Assembly: GCA_030652215.1 (NCBI GenBank)
Contig: JAUSBC010000011.1
Location: 1-35,080 of the forward strand
Direction of reading: 5' to 3'
Length of the DNA stretch: 35,080 nucleotides
Source: Sideroxyarcus sp.
Lineage (GTDB): Bacteria; Pseudomonadota; Gammaproteobacteria; Burkholderiales; Gallionellaceae
Both the position numbers and the translations under genes were made by a program. A model generated the notes under the pieces. That model did not search any database and was not told the DNA's origin. It was given only the letters and a program-made list of their open reading frames with translations. This document shows, in pieces, positions 25,293 through 33,588 of the stretch; the first letter of the stretch is position 1, and each line of letters opens with the position of its first letter.

Positions 25293-26444
25293 ATGAAAGA
25301 CGCCGACTCACTACTCTCCACGGACGAAGATCCCGTGCTCAACATTCGTGTCCGGGCCGACCGGCTGCACCAGTTGTTTCGCCAGTCGTTTCCGGCAGTC
25401 TATGTCAGCGTCATTGTGGCGCTGTTGCTGTGTCAGGCGATGTGGGGCGAGGTGCGGCACGAGTTGCTGATCGGCTGGCTGGCCGCCATCTGCGTCAGTG
25501 CCGCCATCCGTTATGCCTTGTTCTGGTGGCACCGCCGCCGCAAGCCGCAAGGTCTGCAAATACTGGATTGGGAATTCCGTTATGCGGTTACGCTGCTGGT
25601 GCCTTCGCTGACCTGGGGTTTGGGGGTGATGTGGATCATGAGGGAAAGTTCGCTGCTGTATCAGCTCGTCGGGTTTGTATTTCTGCTCGGGATGGCGGGG
25701 GGCGCCATCTCGCTCTATTCTGCGCGGAGATACATGGCGATGGGGGCGATGGCAAGCGTATTGCTGCCTGCTACGGTCTGGTTCCTGTTGCGCGGGCAGC
25801 AGGTGGAGGTCAGTCTGGGCGTGGCGGCGCTGGTCTTTATGGGGGTGCTGACGCGTGCCAGTACGTCATTGTCCGCGACATTGGGTGACAATTTCCGCTT
25901 GGCCCACATATTGTCGGCTGCCAAGCAGAAAGCGGAGTTGATGGCGCACACGGATGAGTTGACGGGGCTGGACAACCGCCGCGCATTCTTCGACCGCGGG
26001 CAAACGCTGGCGAACTATTGCGAGCGCAGCCGGCTTCCGCTCTGCGTCGTGATGATAGATGCCGACCACTTCAAGCAGATCAACGATCGTTACGGCCATG
26101 CGGCGGGGGACGATGTGCTGTGCCATCTGGCTGGCAAGTTGAAGCTCAGTTTGCGCAAATCCGACGTGTGCGGACGCATGGGCGGCGAGGAGTTCGCCAT
26201 GCTGCTTCCAAACACGCAACTCGCCGAAGCGACGGCGCTGGCCGAGCGCTTCTGCCAGTCTTATGCCGCAACCCCGGCGCATTGCGACGGCGTGGAAATC
26301 AGCAACACCGTCAGCATCGGCGTGGCGAGCGAGGGATACGATATCGATCACCTGCTGCACTGCGCGGACGAAGCGCTTTATCAGGCCAAGGCGGCAGGCC
26401 GAAACCGGGTTGTTTCCCAAGCCTGTCCGGCCGATGCGGGCTGA
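25293..26444 (+). CDS. membrane-anchored diguanylate cyclase (GGDEF domain)
   Basis: Makes cyclic di-GMP from two GTP. The 383-residue protein has several hydrophobic segments in residues about 33-190, forming a membrane sensor of no named type, and a C-terminal GGDEF domain (about 215-375). The active-site signature is GGEEF at 297-301, which is competent, and an inhibitory RxxD I-site lies exactly five residues before it (R288-D291), so product feedback inhibition is expected. The start ATG has no Shine-Dalgarno sequence and lies almost on the predicted transcription start. The 3' end overlaps the glyQ promoter. Confidence 0.93.
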   Translation: MKDADSLLSTDEDPVLNIRVRADRLHQLFRQSFPAVYVSVIVALLLCQAMWGEVRHELLIGWLAAICVSAAIRYALFWWHRRRKPQGLQILDWEFRYAVTLLVPSLTWGLGVMWIMRESSLLYQLVGFVFLLGMAGGAISLYSARRYMAMGAMASVLLPATVWFLLRGQQVEVSLGVAALVFMGVLTRASTSLSATLGDNFRLAHILSAAKQKAELMAHTDELTGLDNRRAFFDRGQTLANYCERSRLPLCVVMIDADHFKQINDRYGHAAGDDVLCHLAGKLKLSLRKSDVCGRMGGEEFAMLLPNTQLAEATALAERFCQSYAATPAHCDGVEISNTVSIGVASEGYDIDHLLHCADEALYQAKAAGRNRVVSQACPADAG

Positions 26445-26470
26445 CGGAATTCAATGAAAAACTGTAGAAT
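26442..26470 (+). promoter_or_regulatory. promoter candidate for the glyQ operon
   Basis: CTGACG (26442-26447) and TAGAAT (26465-26470) have 17-base spacing. The -35 overlaps the cyclase stop codon. The predicted leader to the glyQ ATG is about 29 nt, too short for a riboswitch. Confidence 0.5.
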
Positions 26471-26505
26471 GCGGCCTTTCGCAAATACTGGCGGTTATCG
26501 AGCAT

Positions 26506-27465
26506 ATGCAAACCATTGGTTCCGACATCACGCGCTCCGCGCATGAGTCTTCACCGAAAGCTGGCCAAGGGCCGACTTTTCAGCAAGTCATTCTGACGCT
26601 TCAGCAATTCTGGGATAAGCAGGGCTGCGCGTTGCTGCAACCCTACGATATCGAAGTCGGCGCGGGCACGTTCCATACCGCCACTTTTCTGCGTGCAATC
26701 GGTCCCGAGCCCTGGCGCGCGGCCTACGTGCAACCTTCGCGCCGCCCCAAGGATGGGCGCTACGGCGAGAACCCCAACCGCCTGCAACACTATTACCAGT
26801 ATCAGGTGGTGCTGAAACCTTCCCCCGACAATATCCAGGAACTGTATCTCGACAGCTTGCGCGCACTGGGCATAGACACCGCCGTGCACGACATCCGTTT
26901 CGTCGAGGATGACTGGGAATCGCCTACGCTGGGCGCTTGGGGGCTCGGCTGGGAAGTGTGGCTGGACGGCATGGAAGTCACGCAGTTCACCTATTTTCAG
27001 GAAGTCGGTTCGCTCACCTGCAAGCCGGTGCTGGGCGAGATCACCTACGGGCTGGAGCGTCTGGCCATGTACTTGCAGGGCGTGGAAAACGTGTTCGACC
27101 TGGTGTGGGCCAAGAACGGCGACACCGTCGTTACTTACGGCGACGTGTATCACCAGAACGAAGTCGAGCAGTCGAAGTACAACTTCGAGCATTCCAACGT
27201 CGAGATGCTGTTCCGCCATTTCAACGAATACGAGGGTGAAGCCAAGCGCCTGATGGACGCAGGCTTGCCGCTGCCGGGGTTCGAGATGGTGATGAAGTGC
27301 TCGCATACTTTCAACCTGCTGGATGCGCGCGGCGCGATCTCGGTGACCGAACGCGCGGCCTATATCGGTCGGGTGCGCGCGCTGGCGCGGCAGGTGGCGC
27401 AGGCGTATTACGATTCGCGCGAAGCATTGGGTTTCCCGATGGCCAAAGTCGGGGGTAAGAAATGA
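26506..27465 (+). CDS. glyQ: glycyl-tRNA synthetase alpha subunit
   Basis: Catalytic class II subunit of the heterotetrameric bacterial glycyl-tRNA synthetase. Landmarks include [34 protein letters not shown] and [10 protein letters not shown]. At 319 residues it is slightly longer than the E. coli subunit because of about 20 extra N-terminal residues before FQQVILTLQ; a shorter start is possible but no better site is visible. It is the first gene of glyQ-glyS-gmhB-plsC-ygjP, all joined by overlapping starts and stops. Confidence 0.95.
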   Translation: MQTIGSDITRSAHESSPKAGQGPTFQQVILTLQQFWDKQGCALLQPYDIEVGAGTFHTATFLRAIGPEPWRAAYVQPSRRPKDGRYGENPNRLQHYYQYQVVLKPSPDNIQELYLDSLRALGIDTAVHDIRFVEDDWESPTLGAWGLGWEVWLDGMEVTQFTYFQEVGSLTCKPVLGEITYGLERLAMYLQGVENVFDLVWAKNGDTVVTYGDVYHQNEVEQSKYNFEHSNVEMLFRHFNEYEGEAKRLMDAGLPLPGFEMVMKCSHTFNLLDARGAISVTERAAYIGRVRALARQVAQAYYDSREALGFPMAKVGGKK

Positions 27466-29621
27466 AACAGGTTAAAGAAACGTTATTGATCGAACTGCTC
27501 ACCGAAGAGCTGCCGCCCAAGGCGCTGGAAAAGCTTTCCGCGACCTTTGCCAATGAAGTGATGGCTGCGCTGAAAGAACAGGCGCTGCTGGGCGAAGCCA
27601 GCGTGTGCACGCCGTACGCCACGCCGCGCCGTCTGGCGCTGAGCATCACCGAGGTGTTGCAGCAACAGCCGGATCGGATCATCGAGCGCAAAGGCCCGGC
27701 GGTTGCGGCGGGACTGGATGCCGACGGCAAGCCGACCAAGGCGCTGGAAGGTTTCATGCGCTCGGCCAATGTCGTCTTGTCACAATTGTCGCGCGCGGGC
27801 GAGGGCAAGGCCGAATGCTTTGTGGCGCGCATCGAGCAGAAGGGCAAGGCGCTGGACGAATATCTGCAGGACATGGTGATCCAGGCGCTGAAGAAGCTGC
27901 CGGTGCCCAAGCTCATGCGCTGGGGCGATTCCGAACATCAGTTCGTGCGCCCGGTGCATGGACTGATCGTCCTGCACGGCAAGCGCGTGGTGAATGCGGA
28001 AGTGCTGGGTCTCACCAGCGGCAATGTCACCCGTGGACACCGCTTTATGTGCAGCGAACCAGTGACCATCCAGCATGCGGACGATTACGAAGCCACGCTG
28101 GCGCGCGACGGGCGCGTGGTTGCCAGTTTTGCGCAGCGCCGCGAAAGCATCGTGGCGCGGCTGGACGACTTGGCCGAGCAGAACGCGTCGATCTGGGTGG
28201 GGCATGCCAATTTCGACCTGGAAAAACTGCTCTCCATGTCCAACGAAGAGCGCAGCGTGCTGAGCACCCTGCTGGACGAGGTGGCAGGCCTGGTCGAATG
28301 GCCCGAGGTGTACGTCGGCGAATTCGAGAAAGAGTATCTCGACGTGCCGCAGGAATGCCTGATCCTGACCATGCAGCAGAACCAGAAGTATTTCCCGCTG
28401 CTGGACGCGGCCACCGGCAAGCTGCACAACAAGTTTCTGATCGTTTCCAACATGCAGGTGAACGATCCGCATCACATCATCGAAGGCAACCAGCGCGTGG
28501 TGCGCCCGCGCCTGTCCGATGCGCGCTTCTTCTTCAACCAGGATCGCAAGCAGAAGCTGGAATCCCGCGTCGAGAAACTCGGCAACGTGGTGTATCACAA
28601 CAAGCTGGGCTCGCAGTTGCAGCGCGTCGAGCGCATCACCACGCTGGCCGGAACCATCGCGCGCCTGTTGCAGGCGGACAAGGCCAAGGCGGAACTGGCC
28701 GCGCGCCTGTGTAAGGCCGATCTGCTAACCGATATGGTGGGCGAGTTCCCCGAGCTGCAGGGCATCATCGGGCGCTATTACGCCTTCCACGACGGCGAAG
28801 AGCTCGAAGTGGCAAACGCCATCGAGGCGCACTATCACCCGCGCTTTGCCGGAGATTCCCTGCCGCTGGGCGCGGTCGCCTGTGCGGTGGCGTTGGCGGA
28901 CAAGCTGGAAACCATCATCGGCATTTACGGCATCGGCCAGGTCCCGACCGGCGACAAAGACCCGTTCGGGCTGCGCCGCCAGGCGCTGGGCATTTTGCGC
29001 ATTTTGATCGAGACGCCGCTTGACCTTCCCTTGCCCGCACTGCTCAAGGCAACCGCGGACAATTTCCCCAAGGGCGTGCTGAGTGCGACCGTGGCGGCGG
29101 ATGTGGAAGGCTTCATGATGGACCGTTTGCGCGGTTATCTGCGCGAGCGCAGTTTTGACGTGTCGCATATCGAGGCGGTGCTGGCGGTGCTGAACGGCCG
29201 CCTGCACGAAGTGTTGCCGCGCCTGCAGGGCGTGCGCGCCTTCGCGGCGATGGAGGTGGCCAAGGATCTGGCGGCCGCCAACAAGCGCGTGCAGAACATC
29301 ATGCGCAAAAACCACGAGGAACTCGGCGCGGCGATGGCGAACGCGGTGTTTGATCCGGCCCTGATGACGGACCTGGCCGAGCGCAACCTGCATCAGGCAA
29401 TGCTGGATATCGCCCCGTTCGCGCAGAGCTATTTCAAGCGTGGCGAATACGGGCAGAACCTCAAGGCGCTGGTCACCCTCAAGTCCTTTATTGACGATTT
29501 CTTCGAACAGGTGATGGTGATGGCGGAAGACCAGAAGCTGCGCATCAACCGCGCGTTGCTGCTCAGGCAGCTGGGTAGCCTGATGAACCAGGTGGCGGAC
29601 ATCTCGAAACTGGCCGCATGA
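27462..29621 (+). CDS. glyS: glycyl-tRNA synthetase beta subunit
   Basis: The tRNA-recognition subunit of glycyl-tRNA synthetase. The 719-residue protein begins with the family N-terminus ([18 protein letters not shown]) and includes the QNQKYFPL region, an HD-like central part ([21 protein letters not shown]) and the C-terminal helical anticodon-binding domain. Length fits the family. Both ends overlap neighbours by ATGA. Confidence 0.96.
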   Translation: MKQVKETLLIELLTEELPPKALEKLSATFANEVMAALKEQALLGEASVCTPYATPRRLALSITEVLQQQPDRIIERKGPAVAAGLDADGKPTKALEGFMRSANVVLSQLSRAGEGKAECFVARIEQKGKALDEYLQDMVIQALKKLPVPKLMRWGDSEHQFVRPVHGLIVLHGKRVVNAEVLGLTSGNVTRGHRFMCSEPVTIQHADDYEATLARDGRVVASFAQRRESIVARLDDLAEQNASIWVGHANFDLEKLLSMSNEERSVLSTLLDEVAGLVEWPEVYVGEFEKEYLDVPQECLILTMQQNQKYFPLLDAATGKLHNKFLIVSNMQVNDPHHIIEGNQRVVRPRLSDARFFFNQDRKQKLESRVEKLGNVVYHNKLGSQLQRVERITTLAGTIARLLQADKAKAELAARLCKADLLTDMVGEFPELQGIIGRYYAFHDGEELEVANAIEAHYHPRFAGDSLPLGAVACAVALADKLETIIGIYGIGQVPTGDKDPFGLRRQALGILRILIETPLDLPLPALLKATADNFPKGVLSATVAADVEGFMMDRLRGYLRERSFDVSHIEAVLAVLNGRLHEVLPRLQGVRAFAAMEVAKDLAAANKRVQNIMRKNHEELGAAMANAVFDPALMTDLAERNLHQAMLDIAPFAQSYFKRGEYGQNLKALVTLKSFIDDFFEQVMVMAEDQKLRINRALLLRQLGSLMNQVADISKLAA

Positions 29622-30151
29622 CCAAACTCATCATCCTCGACCGCGACGGCGTAATCAACTTCGATTCCGACCAGTTCATCAAGAGCCCGGAAGAATGGAA
29701 GCCCATTCCCGGCAGTCTGGAAGCCATTGCGCGCCTGTGCCAGGCGGACTATCGCGTGGTGGTGGCCACCAACCAGTCCGGCATCGGTCGCGGCCTGTTC
29801 GACATGCCGATGCTCAATTCCATACACGAGAAGATGCACAAGGCCTGCGCGATGGTGGGCGGGCGCATCGACGCGGTGTTTTTCTGCCCGCATACCAACG
29901 ATGCGGACTGCGGTTGCCGCAAGCCCAAGAGCGGTATGCTGGAGGAAGTCGCCAGCCGCTACGGCGTCAGTCTGAAAGGCGTGCCTTCGGTGGGTGATTC
30001 GCTGCGCGATCTGGAGGCGGCGGCGCGCGTGGAGGCGCAACCCTATCTGGTGCTCAGCGGCAAAGGCATCAAAACGCAGGCCAAGGGCGGCCTGCCCGAA
30101 AATACGCTGATCTATCCGGATCTGGCGGCAGTGGTGGCGACTCTGGTATGA
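29618..30151 (+). CDS. gmhB: D-glycero-beta-D-manno-heptose 1,7-bisphosphate 7-phosphatase
   Basis: HAD-family phosphatase in ADP-heptose synthesis for the lipopolysaccharide inner core. The nucleophile pair is D8 and D10 (LDRDGVIN). ATNQSGIGRG forms the second motif. The zinc-binding loop C90, H92, C98, C100 typical of GmhB is intact, and the acidic motif is GDSLRDLEAA. At 177 residues the length is normal. It overlaps glyS and plsC by ATGA. Confidence 0.94.
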   Translation: MTKLIILDRDGVINFDSDQFIKSPEEWKPIPGSLEAIARLCQADYRVVVATNQSGIGRGLFDMPMLNSIHEKMHKACAMVGGRIDAVFFCPHTNDADCGCRKPKSGMLEEVASRYGVSLKGVPSVGDSLRDLEAAARVEAQPYLVLSGKGIKTQAKGGLPENTLIYPDLAAVVATLV

Positions 30152-30852
30152 CAGTTATTCGTTCGTTTCTCTATTATCTGGTGCAATTGATCTGGGTTCC
30201 CGTCTTTGCAACGGTGGTGCTGTTCACATTCCCGCTCAAACCGCATACGCGCTACCGCTTTGCCACTTTCATCGCCACCAGCACGATGTGGCTGCTGCGC
30301 GTGGTTTGCGGTATCCGCATGGAAGTGCGCGGTGCGGAGAACATCCCGAAACAACCCTGCATCGTGATGTGCAAACATCAATCGGCCTGGGAGACGTTTG
30401 CTTTGCAGAGGGTGTTTTCGGACCAGGTGTGGGTGCTTAAACGTGAGTTACTGTTTTTGCCGTTCTTCGGTTGGGGTTTGGCATTGACCAGTCCCATCGC
30501 CATCGACCGCAGCAAGGGCAAGCAGGCGATGCGCCAGTTGCTGGAGCAGGGCAAGGATAGACTTGACAACGGTTTCTGTGTGGTCATCTTCCCCGAAGGC
30601 ACGCGCATGCCCTACGGCGTGCGCGGCAAATACAAGATAGGCGGTGCGCTGCTGGGTGAAAGTTCGGGCGCGCCCGTGGTGCCCGTGGCGCACAATGCCG
30701 GCAAGTTCTGGGGGCGCAACTCCTTCCTCAAGCATCCCGGTACCATCGTGATGAGCATCGGTCAGCCCATCGACCCCACGGGCCTCAAGGCGGAAGAGAT
30801 CAGCCGTCGCGTGGAGGACTGGATTGAGGCCGAAATGATCAAGCTCGACTGA
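30148..30852 (+). CDS. plsC: 1-acyl-sn-glycerol-3-phosphate acyltransferase (PlsC family)
   Basis: Predicted inner-membrane acyltransferase forming phosphatidic acid from lysophosphatidic acid. Residues 1-55 contain hydrophobic segments, and the FPEGTR motif is at 148-153. The catalytic motif reads H77-QSAW-E82, that is H-x4-E in place of the usual H-x4-D; I recall the KHQSxWET form from other glyS-linked members, so it is likely a subfamily trait and not damage. The gene overlaps gmhB by ATGA and the next gene by one base (TGATG). Confidence 0.9.
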   Translation: MTVIRSFLYYLVQLIWVPVFATVVLFTFPLKPHTRYRFATFIATSTMWLLRVVCGIRMEVRGAENIPKQPCIVMCKHQSAWETFALQRVFSDQVWVLKRELLFLPFFGWGLALTSPIAIDRSKGKQAMRQLLEQGKDRLDNGFCVVIFPEGTRMPYGVRGKYKIGGALLGESSGAPVVPVAHNAGKFWGRNSFLKHPGTIVMSIGQPIDPTGLKAEEISRRVEDWIEAEMIKLD

Positions 30853-31592
30853 TGTTCAAGGCACTACGCCGCAAAGCTGTTCCTCCTGTCGTCGAACAAC
30901 GCAACATCCGCCTTTCCGGCAAAGAAATCAGTTACACCCTCAAACGCAGCGGCTACCGGCGCAGCATCGCCCTGCGCATCGACGATCGCGGCCTCACAGT
31001 GAATGCGCCGTTGCGTGCTTCCGAAAAATGGCTGCACAGCGTGTTGCAGGACAAAGCCGACTGGGTGGTTGAAAAGCTGGACGGCTGGCTATCGAAGAAG
31101 CCCGCACCGATATTCTGGGCCGAAGGCGCGCGCATCCCGTTTCGCGGTGAGGAATTCATTTTGACGCTGACGCCCAGGGCGCGGGGAGCCGTGCCGCAGT
31201 TGCACGGCGAGGTTCTGCACGTGCCGGTCGGTGCGGAAGCGGAGGCGGTGCATATCGAGAAGGCGGTGCTGCTCTGGTATCGAACCGAGGCCTTGCGCGT
31301 GTTCGAGGAGTGCGTGGCGTATTTCGCGCCGCTGTTGCAGGTTTCGCCGAGGGAAATCAGGTTGTCCGCAGCCCGCACCCAATGGGGGAGTTGCACTGCG
31401 CGCGGTGTGGTGCGCCTGAACTGGCAACTGGTGAAAATGCCGCTGCATTTGATCGACTATGTGGTGGTGCACGAACTGGCGCATCTTGTGGAGATGAACC
31501 ATTCACCCGCCTTCTGGAGCGTGGTGGAGCGCGCGTGTCCGGAATACCGGCAGTGCCGCGCGGAGTTGCGCAGTTTTGGGGTGGCGGAATAG
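30852..31592 (+). CDS. YgjP-like zinc metallopeptidase domain protein
   Basis: A 246-residue protein of the YgjP/DUF45 group, related to SprT and M48-type zincins. The metal site is H207-E208-LA-H211 with a third ligand probably H217 (HELAHLVEMNHSPAFW). The upstream TQWGSCTARG element is diagnostic of the group. No membrane segment is visible. Substrates are unknown. It is the last gene of the glyQ operon, starting on the plsC stop codon (TGATG). Confidence 0.9.
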   Translation: MFKALRRKAVPPVVEQRNIRLSGKEISYTLKRSGYRRSIALRIDDRGLTVNAPLRASEKWLHSVLQDKADWVVEKLDGWLSKKPAPIFWAEGARIPFRGEEFILTLTPRARGAVPQLHGEVLHVPVGAEAEAVHIEKAVLLWYRTEALRVFEECVAYFAPLLQVSPREIRLSAARTQWGSCTARGVVRLNWQLVKMPLHLIDYVVVHELAHLVEMNHSPAFWSVVERACPEYRQCRAELRSFGVAE

Positions 31593-31761
31593 GAGAAAGT
31601 CGGCCGGGACGGGGAATATGGCCTGCGACAAAATGCCGCATTCCCAAAACATCCAAACCGCCTTAGAGTTCGTCCTGCCAGACGGACAGACGCGTTTCCC
31701 AGTAGTCTCCTCCCAGATGAAGAACACCGTCCGTTTGGCCCCTTCCCTGTTTTGGCGCTCC
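31593..31761. other. convergent intergenic region with a long-loop inverted repeat
   Basis: A 169-base gap between converging ygjP and cyaY. GCCAGACGGAC (31677-31687) and GTCCGTTTGGC (31729-31739) form an 11-bp inverted repeat with one G-T position and a loop of about 41 bases. There is no U tract. Open frames here overlap real genes and lack ribosome sites. I see no convincing gene. Confidence 0.4.
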
Positions 31762-32073
31762 CTAGAAATCCAGCTTCTTCCCGGCTCCCGCCAGCACCAG
31801 CTCGCTTAGCTTGGCATACAGTTCGCTGCCGTCGCGCTGGCTGAACCAGCGGTCGTCCTGCCATGAAAAGTGGAAGCCGCCGGATTTGGCGGCCAGCCAG
31901 ATCTCCCGGTTGGGCACATGGCGATTGACAATGACTTTGCTGTCGTCCGCAAACTCGATTTCCATCACGCTGCCGTTGCTGTCGTAGTCGATACCCTCGT
32001 CGTTTTCGTCCAATACCTGCTCTATGTGCTCAAACACGGCATCGGCCAGCTCGTTGAATTCGTTTTCCGTCAT
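31762..32073 (-). CDS. cyaY: frataxin homologue CyaY
   Basis: Iron-binding regulator of Fe-S cluster assembly that contacts the IscS desulfurase. At 103 residues it has the normal CyaY size. I use the ATG at 32073 with AAGGAAG before it; the open frame extends upstream through the neighbouring gene's end. The first 34 residues hold 12 acidic side chains, the acidic ridge that binds iron in E. coli CyaY. The beta-sheet surface motif VNRHVPNREIWLAAKSGG with its conserved Trp is intact. It lies 13 bases downstream of the frataxin-protease fusion gene on the same strand. Confidence 0.93.
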   Translation of the reverse strand: MTENEFNELADAVFEHIEQVLDENDEGIDYDSNGSVMEIEFADDSKVIVNRHVPNREIWLAAKSGGFHFSWQDDRWFSQRDGSELYAKLSELVLAGAGKKLDF

Positions 32074-32086
32074 GTGTCTTCCTTGA

Positions 32087-33379
32087 TTAACGCCGCCCGA
32101 TCGACATGCTGCTGTCGCTTTGGCTGACTTGAAAATTGCGCAGCACATTCGCGCCGAGCAGGTTGGTTTCCAGATTCGGCATCACCGCCACGGTGATGTT
32201 CTCCAGCACGAAATTGCCCAGCGTCATGTGCGGCACCAGCGCGATGCAGCCGTTGGCCGTGCCGTTCGCGGTCTGGAACTGCATTTCCTTGCAGTTGCGT
32301 ATGCCGACCTGGCGCGCGAGTTCGCTGGAAATGGAAGTAACCGATGCGCCGGTGTCCACCATGAACGTGACGGCAATGTCGCCGATGGTGCCGGGCAGAT
32401 AGAAATGTCCGTTGGCCTGGCGCCTAACCTCCATATTGCCGTCGCCCGTAAAAGTCGGCGCGGGCAATTCGGCTTCGGAAATGTCGGATTTGATGAAAAG
32501 CTGGAAATCCGCCACGCCGCTACCGGAAGTCTGCAAGGCAAGCTGCAGCGGTTTGTTCGTTTGCACGTCCAGCGGTTTGTCGAATTTGAGCAGATGTCCC
32601 TGCGAGAAGCCTTTGCGCGGATTGCACCAGGTGTTGCCCACGCTGAACATCATGTCGTATTGCCCGACCGGCAGGCGCAAGGTCGTACTGTGCCGGGCAT
32701 GAATCAACACCGACAAAGCCGGGATCGCAGTCTGCGGGGCGGAGAGAAGTAATAGCACAGGATGCGTATGGTCGTTCTTGAGCGTGAGTTGGGGATCGTC
32801 CGGATTGTCAGTGCGCAGTCCGGGTTCGGCGAAGACATTCACGCTGCCGTTGACCGGGAAGCCGTCCTCGCATTGCAGGTTCGGGGTGTTGAGCGCGAGC
32901 GGTGCGCCGGACGGGCCAAGCGGTGCGCCCAATTTGAGTGCCGCCCAGAAACCGATCAAACCCGCCAGCGCCAAGATCAGCACGTTGCGCACGCCGTGGC
33001 TCTGCTTTGCTTCGCGGTAGGCGACGGCTTGCGGGAGCACGACCGGCTGCACTTTGGCAGCGGGCGCGCGCGCGTTGAGCGGGTTGGCGGCGATGGTCTG
33101 CTCGATGATTTCGTTCAGTCTGGCGTAGAGCTCGGTTTGGTCGTGCGCGCGCCAGGTGCCGTCGCAATGCGCGAACTCGATGCCGCCGGAGCGAGCGGCC
33201 AGCCACACGTTTTGTGTCTGCACGTCGTAATTGACGAGAATGCGTTGTCCGTCGGCGAATTCCAGGCGCAGCGCATTGCCGTTCAGGTTCTGGCGGATAT
33301 CCACGCCGCGCTCGTTCACCATGCGCTGGATGCGGGCGAACAGCGCGCTGCCCGGTTCGTTGCCTGGACTTTCCATCAT
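32087..33379 (-). CDS. fusion protein: frataxin-like domain, membrane span, retropepsin-type aspartic protease
   Basis: A 430-residue protein with an unusual order. Residues about 10-95 resemble CyaY encoded next door: ALRLEFADGQRILVNYDV, then NVWLAARSGG, aligns with MEIEFADDSKVIVNRHV and EIWLAAKSGG. A basic linker leads to a membrane span at about 131-148. A middle region (about 155-310) is unrecognised, apparently beta-rich and has three Cys. Residues about 325-425 form a retroviral-type aspartic protease domain with active site D342-T-G-A-S and the partner motif near LLGANVLRNF. Topology would put the frataxin-like part in the cytoplasm and the protease in the periplasm. The frataxin part has only 4 acidic residues in its first 34, so the iron-binding ridge is lost. 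There are two adjacent ATGs at 33379 and 33376, with GGGCGGGA upstream. Confidence 0.88.
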   Translation of the reverse strand: MMESPGNEPGSALFARIQRMVNERGVDIRQNLNGNALRLEFADGQRILVNYDVQTQNVWLAARSGGIEFAHCDGTWRAHDQTELYARLNEIIEQTIAANPLNARAPAAKVQPVVLPQAVAYREAKQSHGVRNVLILALAGLIGFWAALKLGAPLGPSGAPLALNTPNLQCEDGFPVNGSVNVFAEPGLRTDNPDDPQLTLKNDHTHPVLLLLSAPQTAIPALSVLIHARHSTTLRLPVGQYDMMFSVGNTWCNPRKGFSQGHLLKFDKPLDVQTNKPLQLALQTSGSGVADFQLFIKSDISEAELPAPTFTGDGNMEVRRQANGHFYLPGTIGDIAVTFMVDTGASVTSISSELARQVGIRNCKEMQFQTANGTANGCIALVPHMTLGNFVLENITVAVMPNLETNLLGANVLRNFQVSQSDSSMSIGRR

Positions 33380-33384
33380 ATAAT
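33379..33384 (+). promoter_or_regulatory. candidate -10 box for lptM-lysA
   Basis: TATAAT, which overlaps the divergent fusion gene's start codon. The best -35 at 17-base spacing is TTCGTT (33356-33361), poor. The leader to lptM would be about 45 nt. Confidence 0.4.
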
Positions 33385-33436
33385 CCCGCCCGTTCTGATT
33401 TGAAGTCTGATCTCAATACTATTGAAAGGTGTGGCC

Positions 33437-33586
33437 ATGCGTACTCTTTGCATTATGTTGCTGTTGAGCATCTTCCTGCAAGGTTGCGGACGCAAAGGCC
33501 CGTTGATCTTGTCGCCTTTGCCGGTAGCCGGCACGCAGACGGCGCCCGCACAACCTTCCACCGAGAAAACCGAAAGCAAAAAGTAA
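33437..33586 (+). CDS. lptM: LptM (YifL)-type small outer-membrane lipoprotein
   Basis: A 49-residue lipoprotein. A short signal peptide ends in the lipobox L-Q-G-C with Cys17, followed by GRKGPLILSPLP, the hallmark of LptM/YifL (GCGxKGPL then Pro). The rest is a hydrophilic Pro/Thr/Lys tail. In E. coli LptM assists oxidative maturation of the LptD-LptE lipopolysaccharide translocon at the outer membrane. It lies 2 bases before lysA and divergent from the cyaY side, the common proteobacterial arrangement. Confidence 0.9.
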   Translation: MRTLCIMLLLSIFLQGCGRKGPLILSPLPVAGTQTAPAQPSTEKTESKK

Positions 33587-33588
33587 CC

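Noticed and set aside
31503-31809. Short frames on both strands in the ygjP-cyaY gap
   Set aside because: They overlap ygjP or cyaY, have no ribosome sites and give no recognisable protein.
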